DNA from: DATEAV01 sp964575425
GTDB taxonomy: Bacteria > Chloroflexota > Anaerolineae > Anaerolineales > E44-bin32
DNA length: 48,921 bases
Direction of reading: 5' to 3'
Assembly (NCBI GenBank): GCA_964575425.1
Contig: CAZNRD010000024.1
Location: 1 to 48,921 of the forward strand
This document shows, in pieces, positions 1 to 9,699 of the stretch. The notes beneath the pieces were generated by a model, which saw nothing but the letters and a program-made list of their open reading frames with translations, did not search any database and was not told the origin of the DNA. Position numbers and translations under genes: made by a program. How positions within the stretch are numbered: position 1 is the first letter of the stretch; every line of letters starts with the position of its first letter.

Positions 1-1
1 C

Positions 2-589
2 TACACCAGCCAGCTCGCTGCACTGGGTCTGCTCGTCGCGGGCTGGCTCGACCGGACCGACCTGATCGACGAGCTGCGCGCCGTCCCGGCTCTGATGCAA
101 CACGCGCTCGAACTCGAACCGGCGCTCGAGGAGGCAGCCAGTCGCTGCCGCGCCGCGGAGCACTCCGTTGTGCTCGGGCGTGGCTACAACTATGGCACCG
201 CTTTCGAGATCGCCCTCAAGCTAAAGGAGACATGCTACCTTGCGGCCGAACCCTACTCGCCAGCCGATTTCCTGCACGGGCCGGTCGCCCTGGTCGAAAG
301 CGGATTCCCTGCCATCGTCGTGGCGCCGAGCGGCGCTACGGCTCCCAGCCTTATCCAGTTCGCCGCGGACCTGAGGAGTCGCGGCGCCTCCTTGCTCATG
401 ATCTCCGACCTGGCCGAGGCCTCGCGCCTCGCCGATGTTCCACTCCTGCTGCCCCACATCGAGGCGGAATGGGTCTCCCCGTTGGTCACCATCGTGCCCG
501 GCCAGCTCTTCTCGCTGCACCTGGCTCTGGCCCGGGGCCTAGACCCCGACCGCCCGCGCGGGCTGCAGAAGGTGACGGTGACACGGTAG
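2..589 (+). CDS. SIS-domain sugar-phosphate isomerase/deaminase-like protein (5' truncated by window)
   Basis: The frame is open from the window edge; 195 residues of the C-terminal part are present. It resembles the SIS isomerase half of GlmS/AgaS/FrlB-type proteins: a GRGYNYGTAFEIALKLKET motif, then PADFLHGPVALV, then a second Rossmann-like alpha/beta half. No glutaminase domain is visible, but the N-terminus is off the window. SIS proteins of this group act on aminosugar or fructosamine 6-phosphates. With two PTS systems and NagA downstream, a role in deaminating or isomerising an imported amino-sugar phosphate is likely (inference). The last 41 codons are duplicated at 3003-3119 in a decayed copy. 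Confidence 0.8.
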   Translation, partial: YTSQLAALGLLVAGWLDRTDLIDELRAVPALMQHALELEPALEEAASRCRAAEHSVVLGRGYNYGTAFEIALKLKETCYLAAEPYSPADFLHGPVALVESGFPAIVVAPSGATAPSLIQFAADLRSRGASLLMISDLAEASRLADVPLLLPHIEAEWVSPLVTIVPGQLFSLHLALARGLDPDRPRGLQKVTVTR

Positions 590-1127
590 GCAGCTCTTCC
601 CTCGAAAGGCGATCGCCGGGTGGATTGTCACCAGCGACTCCTCCACTTCGCCGTCCATCACCACCCGGGCCGCCTCCCTCCGGACTTCTACGCATCCCAA
701 GGGATGGTGCGCGACCTACGCCTTCCGCCGAAGCTCCCCATGGAGGTCGATCGAGCACAGGGCGAGAACTCCTCTGCCTGGACCAAGAAGGTGCGATCGT
801 GAGACCAGCGAAATGGCTCAAGGAATCGCTCGGCAGGAAGCCTGCCATGCATGCTGACCTCCCCCAGTGGGCTGTCTCCGGCGGCGCGCCTTTCCAGGGC
901 CGCAACGCGCTCGTGTCGGGAGGGTTATAGTTGGATGGGCCTGCCAGTCACCCACGCGAGCATTCCAACCGCCGCGCCTGATCCATACTCAACACTGGGA
1001 GGCTGCAATTGGCGCTCGCCATAGGAGGGAACGAGGGTGCAACCCAGACTCACAGGCTATCCAGCCCACCTCTCCCGAACCGTAGACACTCCTCTACTCG
1101 TCCCGCCCGGCACTAAGGAGAGACCAG
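590..1127. other. 538-bp spacer, no gene recognised
   Basis: No convincing coding frame with a ribosome binding site is seen. The stretch holds a perfect 10-bp palindrome GGCGATCGCC (608-617) and a -10-like TATAGT (926-931) inside GGGTTATAGTTG. That 12-mer recurs, with A for G, at 3144-3155, downstream of the relic SIS copy. No matching -35 is visible. It may carry the promoter for the PTS genes at 1128-2812. Confidence 0.4.
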
Positions 1128-1424
1128 ATGATTCGCATCGCAGCCGTCTGTGGCGTGGGGATGGGAAGCAGCCTTCTCCTGCGTATGTACACGGAAGATG
1201 TCCTTCGGGAGCTTGGTATCGAGGCCAGCGTGGAAGCCCTCGATGCCAGCCTGGCACGCGGCGCCCGCGTTGATCTCATTCTGACCTCACCGGTTCTGGT
1301 CGAAGCGTGTTCCGGGGGCCAAGCCGCCGTCAAGGGCATCCGCAATTTCGTCGACAAGAACCTGATTCGGGCTGCGCTCCAGGAGTTCCTGCACGAACGA
1401 GGCCAGGGACCCCAGGCAGCGTGA
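1128..1424 (+). CDS. PTS ascorbate/lactose-type IIB component
   Basis: 98 residues, the normal size of a stand-alone UlaB/SgcB-like IIB. The phosphocysteine loop is at the N-terminus: CGVGMGSS, with C8 the expected phosphorylated residue. The protein receives phosphate from a IIA and passes it to the sugar carried by the IIC encoded next. A good ribosome binding site (AAGGAGAG) lies just before the ATG. No cognate ascorbate-type IIA gene is present in the window; it may lie upstream or be supplied in trans. Substrate cannot be read from the sequence; amino-sugar genes around it argue against simple ascorbate use. Confidence 0.85.
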   Translation: MIRIAAVCGVGMGSSLLLRMYTEDVLRELGIEASVEALDASLARGARVDLILTSPVLVEACSGGQAAVKGIRNFVDKNLIRAALQEFLHERGQGPQAA

Positions 1425-1516
1425 GCCATCTGGCCTGAGAGGAGGTGAGGACAGCGCGCTATCACCTTGTAGGCTTCCCCTATCCGAACCTAAACGCCAC
1501 TTAGGGAGAACGAACG

Positions 1517-2812
1517 ATGGACATCATTGTCGCTATTGCCAAATTCCTCGCCGACAACATCGTCGGCCAGCCAGCGATCCTCATTGGCTTGATCGCTCTG
1601 ATCGGTCTTCTGGCGCAGCGCAAGCCTTTCAGTGATGTGGTCACCGGCACCTTGAAGACCGCCGTGGGATTCATGATCCTATCCAAGGGGGCGGATATCG
1701 TCGTCGGCGCGCTGCTCGGCTTCACCCCGATTCTGAGCGCTGCCTTCGGCTTTGAGGCCGCCGCCCTCGGCGGCCCCAACCTGAGCGCACTCATCGCGCA
1801 GCACGGCGGCACGGCCAGCCTGATCATGACCTTCGGGTTCCTGATCAACGTCCTCCTGGCGCGTTTCACCCCGCTGAAATACGTCTACCTCACGGGCCAC
1901 CTGATGTTCTGGATCGCCATGGTCCTCGTCGCCGTGATGGTCGAGATCAACCCGGCAGTGCCAGTCTGGCAGATCGTCCTGATCGGTTCAATCATCGCCG
2001 GCCTCTACTGGACGATCCAGCCCGCCTACATCCAGCCGCTGCTGCGCAAGATCACGGGCCACGACGAGATTGCCTACGGGCACACCTCCTCGAGCAACGT
2101 CTGGCTGGCGGCCAAGCTTGGCCGCTATGTCGGCAAGGCCGAGCAGGGCACTGAGCAGGTAACGCTGCCCAAGTACCTTGGCTTCTTCCGCGACGTGACC
2201 GCTGCCACTGGCATCGTGATTTCGCTCGTTGTCGTGATCGCCGCCCTGGTGGCCGGTCCCCAGGCTGCTGCCGATCCCAGCGGCAAACTCAACTACATCG
2301 TCTACGCCATTGTCCAGGGCCTCACCTTCGCCGTCGGCATCACCGTGCTCCTGGTCGGAGTCCGCATGCTGCTGGCCGAGATCGTCCCGGCCTTCCGCGG
2401 CATCGCCATGAAGATCGTACCCAACGCCAAGCCCTCGCTCGACTGCCCGATCGTCTTCGACTACGCCCCGACGGCCGTGTTGGTGGGCTTCCTCTCGGCG
2501 TTTGTGGTGTTCATCATCCTCATGGTGATCTTCGGCGTCACCGGGCTGGCGGTAATCGTGCCGCCCATGATCATGCTCTTCTTCCCAGGTGGCGCAGGCG
2601 GCGTGTTCGGCAACTCGACCGGAGGCGTCCGGGGCGCCATCCTCGGCGGGGCCATCCTCGGCTTCCTGCTCGCCGTTGGCCAGGCCATCACCACCCCCAT
2701 GCTGGCCAACAGCGCCCCCGAGTTGGCCCAGTTGGCCGACCCGGACTGGTACATCCTCATCCTGATCCTCAAGCCAGTCCTGACGCCGATCCTGGGCCTG
2801 CTTGGAGGCTGA
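1517..2812 (+). CDS. PTS ascorbate-type IIC permease (UlaA/SgaT family)
   Basis: 431 residues, strongly hydrophobic with about ten or more membrane segments. The N-terminus (LIGLIALIGLLAQRKPFSDV, then a TLKTAVGF motif) and the glycine-rich stretch FFPGGAGGVFGNSTGG near residues 355-370 are typical of UlaA-family IIC proteins. It forms the membrane channel that phosphorylates its sugar on entry, using the IIB at 1128. Start: ATG preceded by AGGGAG. It is followed by a strong 15-bp hairpin at 2841-2878, so the IIB-IIC pair probably ends a transcript here. True substrate unknown; several UlaA relatives do not transport ascorbate. Confidence 0.88.
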   Translation: MDIIVAIAKFLADNIVGQPAILIGLIALIGLLAQRKPFSDVVTGTLKTAVGFMILSKGADIVVGALLGFTPILSAAFGFEAAALGGPNLSALIAQHGGTASLIMTFGFLINVLLARFTPLKYVYLTGHLMFWIAMVLVAVMVEINPAVPVWQIVLIGSIIAGLYWTIQPAYIQPLLRKITGHDEIAYGHTSSSNVWLAAKLGRYVGKAEQGTEQVTLPKYLGFFRDVTAATGIVISLVVVIAALVAGPQAAADPSGKLNYIVYAIVQGLTFAVGITVLLVGVRMLLAEIVPAFRGIAMKIVPNAKPSLDCPIVFDYAPTAVLVGFLSAFVVFIILMVIFGVTGLAVIVPPMIMLFFPGGAGGVFGNSTGGVRGAILGGAILGFLLAVGQAITTPMLANSAPELAQLADPDWYILILILKPVLTPILGLLGG

Positions 2813-2840
2813 GACCTCTCCATATCACAGGCGACGCCGA

Positions 2841-2878
2841 GAGCCCGGGGTGCGGCCGCATGTCCGCACCCCGGGCTC
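2841..2878 (+). terminator. 15-bp perfect hairpin after the UlaA-like gene
   Basis: Arms 2841-2855 and 2864-2878 are exact reverse complements over 15 bp (GAGCCCGGGGTGCGG and its complement) with an 8-nt loop. It lies 28 bp past the IIC stop. There is no U-run after it, so it may be a terminator of low-U type or an mRNA-stabilising hairpin. Confidence 0.55.
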
Positions 2879-3002
2879 AAGCCCATGGGGCCCGCTCAGA
2901 CGAATACCCGTGGGCTCGCCAACAGACGGTCTCTTCTCCAGAGCTGTCGGACCTCTCGATGGCCTCCGTCTCACACCGCGTGCGGCCATCGATCGCGCTG
3001 CC

Positions 3003-3119
3003 GGATGGGTCTCCCCGCTGGTCACCTTCGTGCCCGGCCAGCTCTTCTCGCTGCACCTGGCTCTGGCCCAGGACCTCGACCTTCCGCGCGGGCTGCAGAA
3101 GGTAGCGGTGACACGGTAG
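3003..3119 (+). pseudogene. Relic of a second SIS gene (3' end only)
   Basis: The 117 bp match the last 123 bp of the SIS gene (467-589) at roughly nine in ten positions, including the stop codon. The differences are a clean two-codon deletion and scattered substitutions, several of them silent. The translation runs from WVSPLV to QKVAVTR. Upstream of 3003 no SIS homology or start context is seen. The in-frame deletion suggests the copy was once a functional paralogue before most of it was lost. Confidence 0.75.
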
Positions 3120-3146
3120 GCGGCAACTATTCGCAGCACCAGGGGT

Positions 3147-3152
3147 TATAAT
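3147..3152 (+). promoter_or_regulatory. -10 element candidate for the DUF362 gene
   Basis: TATAAT sits 66 bp before the chosen ATG at 3218, inside GGGTTATAATTG, a motif also found (one change) at 923-934. No good -35 is seen. Confidence 0.35.
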
Positions 3153-3217
3153 TGAGCATAAGCCGAGGCTTGTGGGCCCGGGCCTGATTGCAGGCCCTCC
3201 AGGAACAGGCTGAGGAC

Positions 3218-4507
3218 ATGGGACGGGTCTTCCTGGTCGACTGCGATCGGTATGACCCTCCGAGAATTGCGGACGGCCTTCGCCGCGCCTCCGAAGCGCT
3301 TGGCCTGCCGCTACCAGCCCGGGGCCGCGCGTTCCTGCACCCCGCATGTCCCTGGGCACACCCGCTCTTTGCGCCAGCGTGCTTCACCCATCCTGAACTT
3401 CTTCGTGGGGTGGCACTGGCTCTGAGGGGGATGTCGCTCACCATTGGAACCAACAGCCTGCCTTTCTTCCCTACGCGCTACAGCTATCGCAAGGCGGACT
3501 ACACGCCGCTGGCGCGCCAGCTTGGCGCCAGGTTGGTATGTCTCGATGAGGAAGAGTACCGGGCCACAGACGCCGGCATTGCGTTCCAGGGACGCCGCCT
3601 CTTTCACCTCCCAACCCAGCTGACGACGGCCGACTTCTCGGTGACGTTTCCCAAGCTGAGCGGCAGCTGCTACGTCGGCCTATCGGCCTCCATCCGTCAC
3701 CTGTACAGCCTGCTTCCTCCAGCAGACCAGCTCTCCGAGCATCACCGCCTCCCTGAACTGCTGCCCGAGTTGGCCCGATTGGTGCCCGTCAACCTGATCG
3801 TCGTCGATGCCATCCAGGCATCCCACCAGGGGGGCGAGGTCTCCGGCGCCCCGGTCGACCTGGGTGTGCTCATCGTTGGAAATGATGCCTTCTCGGTGGA
3901 CCTGGTTTGCGCACACCTGTATGGCCTGGACCCCACAGAGATCGACCACCTGCGCTTGGCCGCCGAACGCGGCCTGGGGCCGCTGGACCTCACCCGCGTG
4001 GACGTCTGCGGTGACCTGGACCTCGCGGAGGTACATCGCCGCAGCCGCCTGGTTCAGCGCGTCGACCCGCGCCCTGAAAACTACCCGCTGCCCGACCAGG
4101 TCCGCGTTGCTCGTTCCAGCAGAGCACCCCAGGCGGGAACTGCCGGCGGCTTGGCCGAGACCCTCTTCGTCCTGGAGCGAGCCGGCCTCAGCCTTAAGAA
4201 AGCACGTGAGGCCGTGATTGTCCTCGGGCACGCATCGGACATCCCAAAGGCTCGCACCGACGAGGCCGCCGTCCTCTTCCTGGATGACACTTCCCGCGCG
4301 GAAGTCACAGGATACAGCCGGCTCATCCGCCTCCAGGGCCGCACCCAGCCCCTCAGCCGTTTGTTGTTGGAGGTGCCATTTGCGCTGCGCGTGGCCAATC
4401 TGCGCGCCGAGCTTGGAGGGGATTACCTGCTCATGGACCTAATCAGCGGGGTCAACCGTCGCCTGCGCCGCTCGCGGTCTGCCGCGATCCCGTCGGAAAG
4501 GAGGTGA
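3218..4507 (+). CDS. DUF362 family protein
   Basis: 429 residues from the ATG at 3218; a TTG 30 bp earlier is in frame but has no ribosome binding site. The N-terminal 300 residues follow the DUF362 pattern, notably PVNLIVVDAIQASHQGG and GNDAFSVDLVCAHLYGLDP, then the HLRLAAERGLG segment. The C-terminus carries none of the CxxCxxC ferredoxin motifs found in many DUF362 proteins. It instead holds a roughly 110-residue alpha/beta tail with a VIVLGHASDIP segment. Function is unknown for the family. It lies between two PTS systems and so may handle a product of the sugar pathway (inference). Confidence 0.7.
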   Translation: MGRVFLVDCDRYDPPRIADGLRRASEALGLPLPARGRAFLHPACPWAHPLFAPACFTHPELLRGVALALRGMSLTIGTNSLPFFPTRYSYRKADYTPLARQLGARLVCLDEEEYRATDAGIAFQGRRLFHLPTQLTTADFSVTFPKLSGSCYVGLSASIRHLYSLLPPADQLSEHHRLPELLPELARLVPVNLIVVDAIQASHQGGEVSGAPVDLGVLIVGNDAFSVDLVCAHLYGLDPTEIDHLRLAAERGLGPLDLTRVDVCGDLDLAEVHRRSRLVQRVDPRPENYPLPDQVRVARSSRAPQAGTAGGLAETLFVLERAGLSLKKAREAVIVLGHASDIPKARTDEAAVLFLDDTSRAEVTGYSRLIRLQGRTQPLSRLLLEVPFALRVANLRAELGGDYLLMDLISGVNRRLRRSRSAAIPSERR

Positions 4508-4589
4508 GACACCGGCGAGCGCTGACCCGATCTCTTAATTCTGGCAGGACCGTAGCTGGAATTGTCTTCATCTGAAGAGGAGGAAGTCC

Positions 4590-5693
<1,104 letters not shown>

Positions 5694-5738
5694 GCAGCCT
5701 GCCTTGCCGTCGCTGATCCGAGGCGCGGGCGACGCATC

Positions 5739-5773
5739 GGGAGGGATGATCGGAAATGCCGGTCATCCCTCCC
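5739..5773 (+). terminator. Intrinsic terminator-like or attenuating hairpin between IIC and IIB
   Basis: Arms 5739-5753 and 5759-5773 pair over 15 bp (one G-U pair) with a 5-nt loop AAATG; the outer 11 bp (GGGAGGGATGA and its complement) are exact. TCTCTTC follows. It sits inside what is functionally one PTS, so it could set a IIC excess over IIB/IIA or end a transcript before a second promoter. Confidence 0.65.
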
Positions 5774-5824
5774 TCTCTTCGGACCGTGTGGATGCGCACC
5801 GTTCTTCTCCCCCTGCCTTGCAGG

Positions 5825-5830
5825 TATACT
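5825..5830 (+). promoter_or_regulatory. Possible -10 for the IIB-IIA genes
   Basis: TATACT, one base from consensus, lies 33 bp before the IIB ATG and downstream of the hairpin. The -35 region is poor (TTCTTC at 17-bp spacing), so the call is weak. Confidence 0.3.
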
Positions 5831-5862
5831 ATCCACCAAGTGGTCAGGCCGGAGGATTCGCG

Positions 5863-6108
5863 ATGGAAGACAAAGCACAGAAATTCATCGAGGCCCTGGG
5901 GGGCGCCGACAACATCGTCGAGGTCGAGGGCTGCATCACGCGCCTGCGCGGCACGCTGGTCGACCCGAGCAAGGTGAATATGAAGATGCTCCAGGGGCTG
6001 GGCGTCATCGGCCGACCCATCCTGATGGGCAAGGGAATCCAGATCGTTGTTGGCACTCATGCCGAGCTTATCGGCACAGCCATGAACAAGATCCTGCGCG
6101 GCGCGTGA
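5863..6108 (+). CDS. PTS glucose-type IIB component
   Basis: 81 residues, a stand-alone IIB domain of the glucose/GlcNAc family. The phosphocysteine is C24 in VEGCITRLR, followed by the usual MKMLQGLGVIGRP segment. It carries phosphate from the IIA encoded next to the sugar bound by the IIC at 4590. The ATG at 5863 is preceded by GGAGG at seven-base spacing; the open frame extends upstream but this start fits the family N-terminus. Its stop overlaps the GTG of the IIA gene by four bases (GTGA), so the two are translationally coupled. Confidence 0.9.
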   Translation: MEDKAQKFIEALGGADNIVEVEGCITRLRGTLVDPSKVNMKMLQGLGVIGRPILMGKGIQIVVGTHAELIGTAMNKILRGA

Positions 6109-6575
6109 GCAAGCTCAGGGTTCTTTCCCCTTTCTCCGGGCGCATCGTTCCATTGGAGCGGGTTCCCGATCCGGTATTTGCCCAGTGCCTGCTCGGCGAT
6201 GGTCTGGCGGTCGAGCCCGAGCAGGGGATTGCCCGGGCACCGGTTTCGGGGATCATCGCGGTCTTTCACTCCGCCGGCCACGCGTTTGCCATTCGGCCGC
6301 CCGGCGCGCCGTTTTCGATCCTTGTCCATATCGGTCTCGACACCGTACGCATGAAAGGGCAGGGTTTCACGCGCTGCGCGGAGGTCGGCCAGCAGGTGGA
6401 GGCCGGCAGCGAGATCGCCCGGTTCGACTTGGCCTCGATCGCTTCGGCCGGGTACTCGACCGTGTGCCCGGTCGTTGTCGCCGATCTCCCGGCCGGATAT
6501 CATCTGGAAAAGACCCTGGCCAGCGCGGTCCAAGGTGGCATGGACGTTCTCTTTCATGTGATGCCTCCGGATTGA
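6105..6575 (+). CDS. PTS glucose-type IIA component
   Basis: 156 residues, the length of Crr/IIA-Glc. The two histidines of the active site are visible: H59 in GHAFAI and the phospho-accepting H75 in LVHIGLDTV. It takes phosphate from HPr and passes it to the IIB. The GTG start overlaps the IIB stop. The N-terminus LRVLSPFSGRIVPLERVPD is standard for the family. Whether it also has a regulatory role, as in enteric bacteria, cannot be told. Confidence 0.9.
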   Translation: MSKLRVLSPFSGRIVPLERVPDPVFAQCLLGDGLAVEPEQGIARAPVSGIIAVFHSAGHAFAIRPPGAPFSILVHIGLDTVRMKGQGFTRCAEVGQQVEAGSEIARFDLASIASAGYSTVCPVVVADLPAGYHLEKTLASAVQGGMDVLFHVMPPD

Positions 6576-6638
6576 GCGCGTTGCGGGGCATGCCCACCGC
6601 CGGGCAGGGCAACGGTCTGGCACTCTAGGGAACTGAGG

Positions 6639-7586
6639 ATGACCCGCCGCATTGCCATCATCGGTCTGGGTGGAATCGCCCAGAAGGCCTACTTACCCCT
6701 CCTGACAGCGCGTGAGGACGTTCAACTCCTGGTCCACAGCCGCAGGGAAGATGTCGTGCAGGAGACGCTGCGCCGCTACCGCCTGGCATCGGGCAGCACC
6801 GATTTCGGAAAGGTCTTGCGGTGGAGCCCGCAGGCTGCCTTTCTCCTCACCCCCTCGCCGACACACTACGACCTCGCCAAGGCCCTGCTCGAAGGTGGGA
6901 TTGACGTCTTTGTGGAGAAGCCGCTCACCCTCCACAGCCAGCAGGCACTCGAACTCAGCCGGTTGGCCGAGGCTAAGGGCCGTGTCCTGATGGTCGGTTT
7001 TAATCGGCGCTTCGCGCCCCTCCATCAGCAGGCCCTCCGCCTGTGGGGCGGTCGCGCCATTGGCCTGTGCCTGCTTCAGAAGCATCGGCCCGATGCGGCC
7101 CACGACACCCTGTTCGGCAACTACATCGACGACACCATCCATCAGATCGACCTGCTCCGCTACTACTGTGGGGAAGCCACTGCGCTGGTTACGCACTACC
7201 GACGGCAGGCGGGACGGATGACCAATGCCATCAGCATCGCCAGGCTGGCCGCTGGTGGTTTCGCCTGCATCCTTACATCCCTGCAGGCGGGGCGCTGGAG
7301 CGAGACTTACACGCTGCATGGAGATCAGGCCACGCTCCACATCAGCGCCTTCCTGGAGGCCCGCCTCCATACCTCCCAGGACGAACGGGTGCTGCGCGTC
7401 GACCCAATGGCCAGCTGGACACCTTCCCTCGAGATCCGCGGCTTCGCGCACGAGATCGATCACTTTCTGGAGTGCGTCGACGCTCGCGCGCAGCCCTCTA
7501 CCTCGGGTCAGGAGGCCTGGAAAACACAGCTCCTTCTGGAGGAGATGGTGGAGCGAGGAGTGGACGATGGTGCGACGTCTGATTGA
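6639..7586 (+). CDS. Gfo/Idh/MocA-family oxidoreductase
   Basis: 315 residues. The N-terminal Rossmann fold opens with IAIIGLGGIAQKAYLPLL; the signature EKPLTLHSQQALEL is at about residues 90-103, and DDTIHQIDLLRYYCG supplies the usual catalytic-domain histidine. The family oxidises or reduces sugars and inositols with NAD(P). In this operon it may act on an amino-sugar or its lactone (inference). The 3' end overlaps the next gene by 20 bp, showing co-transcription. The domain order is like MviM and no secretion signal is present. Confidence 0.82.
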   Translation: MTRRIAIIGLGGIAQKAYLPLLTAREDVQLLVHSRREDVVQETLRRYRLASGSTDFGKVLRWSPQAAFLLTPSPTHYDLAKALLEGGIDVFVEKPLTLHSQQALELSRLAEAKGRVLMVGFNRRFAPLHQQALRLWGGRAIGLCLLQKHRPDAAHDTLFGNYIDDTIHQIDLLRYYCGEATALVTHYRRQAGRMTNAISIARLAAGGFACILTSLQAGRWSETYTLHGDQATLHISAFLEARLHTSQDERVLRVDPMASWTPSLEIRGFAHEIDHFLECVDARAQPSTSGQEAWKTQLLLEEMVERGVDDGATSD

Positions 7587-8499
7587 CGCAAACGCCTCGG
7601 ATTTTGCCGCCATGGGGGGCCGTGACTTGGTGGAAGCCATACGGCGATCCGAGGGACGCGTGGTCGCGGCGGAGGTGTTGGCCAGCGCGCCTCCACTCAT
7701 TGACAAGCTCTCCAACGCCGAACTCGCTGCGGGAATGGGTGCCGACCTGATCCTGCTCAACCTCTACGATGTGAGCGCTCCCCGCGTGTCGGGTTTCCCC
7801 TCCCTCTCAGCACCGCAATTCTCCTCGGGTTTCGGTGTGACCGCCTCCGGGGAGGGTGTCACCCTAGCCCAGGTCAAGGACTGGATCGGGCGGCCTGTCG
7901 GCCTCAATCTCGAGCCCATTCCCTCCCCGCCACCTTCCATCAGCCCGGGGCGGTTGGCGACGCCAGATAACGCCGTGGCAGCCGTCCGCCAGGGAGCCGA
8001 CTTCATCGTTCTAACTGGAAACCCAGAGACCGGTGTCACGGTGGAAGGGATCGCCTCTGCCCTGCGGGACATTCGAGGCGCAGTCTCACAGGAGATCGTC
8101 CTGTTGGCAGGTAAGATGCACGCCGCGGGCGGGCGGGGTCCAGTGGTCCGATCAGCGGACCTTGAAGCCTACGCGGAGAACGGAGCGGATGTTGTGTTGC
8201 TGCCCGCTCCCGGCACGATCCCGGGGATGACGGTCGAAATCAACCATCAACTGGTGGAACAGGCCCATGACATCGGCCTTCTGGTGATGAATACCGTTGG
8301 AACGTCGCAGGAGGGTGCCAGCCTGTCCACTATTGAGCAGCTGGCTTTGTGGAGCAAGATGAGCGGGGCTGACATCCATCACCTCGGCGATGCTGGCACT
8401 TTCGGCATGGCGGTTCCGGAGAACATCATGGCCTGGTCCATCGCCCTGCGCGGCCGACGCCATACCTGGCACCGCATGGCAGCATCGCTTCGCCGCTAG
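7567..8499 (+). CDS. PEP-mutase-like TIM-barrel protein (DUF7916-like)
   Basis: 310 residues. The sequence has the repeating beta/alpha pattern of a TIM barrel: GADLILLNLYD, VGLNLEPIP, GADFIVLTGNPETGV, EIVLLAGKMHAAGG, GADVVLLPAPGTIPG, GLLVMNTVGTSQEG and ADIHHLGDAG. Proteins of this kind are annotated as PEP phosphonomutase-like and are often found beside PTS genes; their reaction is unknown to me. Start: ATG 7567, inside the end of the preceding gene, which fits a coupled operon. It is not a classical isocitrate-lyase type mutase, since the KKCGH-type loop is absent. Confidence 0.65.
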   Translation: MVRRLIDANASDFAAMGGRDLVEAIRRSEGRVVAAEVLASAPPLIDKLSNAELAAGMGADLILLNLYDVSAPRVSGFPSLSAPQFSSGFGVTASGEGVTLAQVKDWIGRPVGLNLEPIPSPPPSISPGRLATPDNAVAAVRQGADFIVLTGNPETGVTVEGIASALRDIRGAVSQEIVLLAGKMHAAGGRGPVVRSADLEAYAENGADVVLLPAPGTIPGMTVEINHQLVEQAHDIGLLVMNTVGTSQEGASLSTIEQLALWSKMSGADIHHLGDAGTFGMAVPENIMAWSIALRGRRHTWHRMAASLRR

Positions 8500-8524
8500 G
8501 CAGGAAACAAGGGGGGAAGTTCGG

Positions 8525-9679
8525 ATGAAGGCGATTCTGGGAGCCAGGGTCTACACGCCGACGGGGGTCTTCGATCCAGGTGTGGTATTGATCCGCGAGG
8601 AGACCATCCGCTACGTTGGCCGCGCAGGCGATGGCGTCCTTCCCACCCCCTGCGAGCGCGTCGACGCCTCCGGCATGCATCTCGTCCCGGGCTTCATCGA
8701 CGTCCACATCCACGGGCTGCTCGGTCATGACTCCATGGGCCCCGGGCTGGCCGAGGTTATCCATCACCTGCCGCGCTACGGCGTCACCGCCTTCATGGCC
8801 ACCACCCTCACCCTGCCGCGACAGGAAATCCTCGATGCACTCGGGGCGATGGCCGACGTCCTCGAGCGGCCACCTCTTGGGGCCCGCTGCCTCGGCATCC
8901 ACCTCGAAGGCCCTCACCTGTCGCCCTCCCGCACGGGCATGGCGACAGCAGAGTGGTTCTCCCCTCTCACCTGGGAGGACTACCAGGGCCTGCAAGAGGC
9001 CGCGCACGGCCACATCCGCATGATCACCTTCGCCCCGGAACTCGGCAACTCCCTCTCTCTCATCCCGCGGCTGATCCAGGACGGCGTCATCCCCGTCATC
9101 GGTCACTCCGACGCCAGCTTCGATCTCATCGCCCGCGCCGTCGACCTTGGCCTGGCCCACGCCACCCACACCTACAACGCCATGCGACCGCTGCACCACC
9201 GCGAGCCGGGGGCCCTCGGCGCCGTGATGTACTTCGACCAGATCGTGGCGGAGTTGATCGCCGACGGCATCCATGTCCGTCCGGCAGCCATCGCTATCTT
9301 GCTTCGGCTCAAGGGACTGGACCGCGTGGCGCTCATTTCGGACGCCGCGCCCATGGCTGGCCTGCCGGAAGGCGAGTACGAGTGGGAGCACAAGCCGGTG
9401 TTCGTCAAGGATGGCGCATGCCGCCTGGCCGACGGTACCTTCGCTGGCGCTCACGCGCTGATCGACCAGGGCGTCCGCCTGCTGTGTCGCGAAGTCGGAA
9501 TGCCGCTGCAACAGGCCGTGATCCCGGCCACACGGACCCCGGCCGACGCGGTCGGGGCACCCCACCTCGGCCGCCTGCAGCCCGGCTGCGCCGCCGACCT
9601 CACGCTCCTCAACGCGGAGCTCGAGCCCGTCCGCACTCTTGTCGCCGGCCGTGAGATCTGGCCCGCAGTCCCCGGCTGA
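8525..9679 (+). CDS. nagA: N-acetylglucosamine-6-phosphate deacetylase
   Basis: 384 residues, normal for NagA. Metal and catalytic motifs are in order: GFIDVHIHG, LEGPHLSP with the metal-ligand glutamate, IGHSDAS, ATHTYNAMRPLHHREPG and LISDAAPMAG with the catalytic aspartate. It removes acetate from GlcNAc-6-P to give GlcN-6-P. This is the clearest pointer to the substrate of the whole operon: GlcNAc or a related N-acetyl sugar enters by the split PTS, NagA deacetylates it, and a deaminase (perhaps the SIS protein at 2-589) sends it to glycolysis. Start: ATG 8525 after a GGGGGGAAG purine run. It ends convergent with the next gene. Confidence 0.93.
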   Translation: MKAILGARVYTPTGVFDPGVVLIREETIRYVGRAGDGVLPTPCERVDASGMHLVPGFIDVHIHGLLGHDSMGPGLAEVIHHLPRYGVTAFMATTLTLPRQEILDALGAMADVLERPPLGARCLGIHLEGPHLSPSRTGMATAEWFSPLTWEDYQGLQEAAHGHIRMITFAPELGNSLSLIPRLIQDGVIPVIGHSDASFDLIARAVDLGLAHATHTYNAMRPLHHREPGALGAVMYFDQIVAELIADGIHVRPAAIAILLRLKGLDRVALISDAAPMAGLPEGEYEWEHKPVFVKDGACRLADGTFAGAHALIDQGVRLLCREVGMPLQQAVIPATRTPADAVGAPHLGRLQPGCAADLTLLNAELEPVRTLVAGREIWPAVPG

Positions 9680-9699
9680 TTGCCTCTCGCCGCGGCGCC

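Noticed and set aside
608..617. GGCGATCGCC palindrome as a regulatory site
   Set aside because: A single 10-bp palindrome in a GC-rich sequence, with no promoter nearby, is weak evidence.
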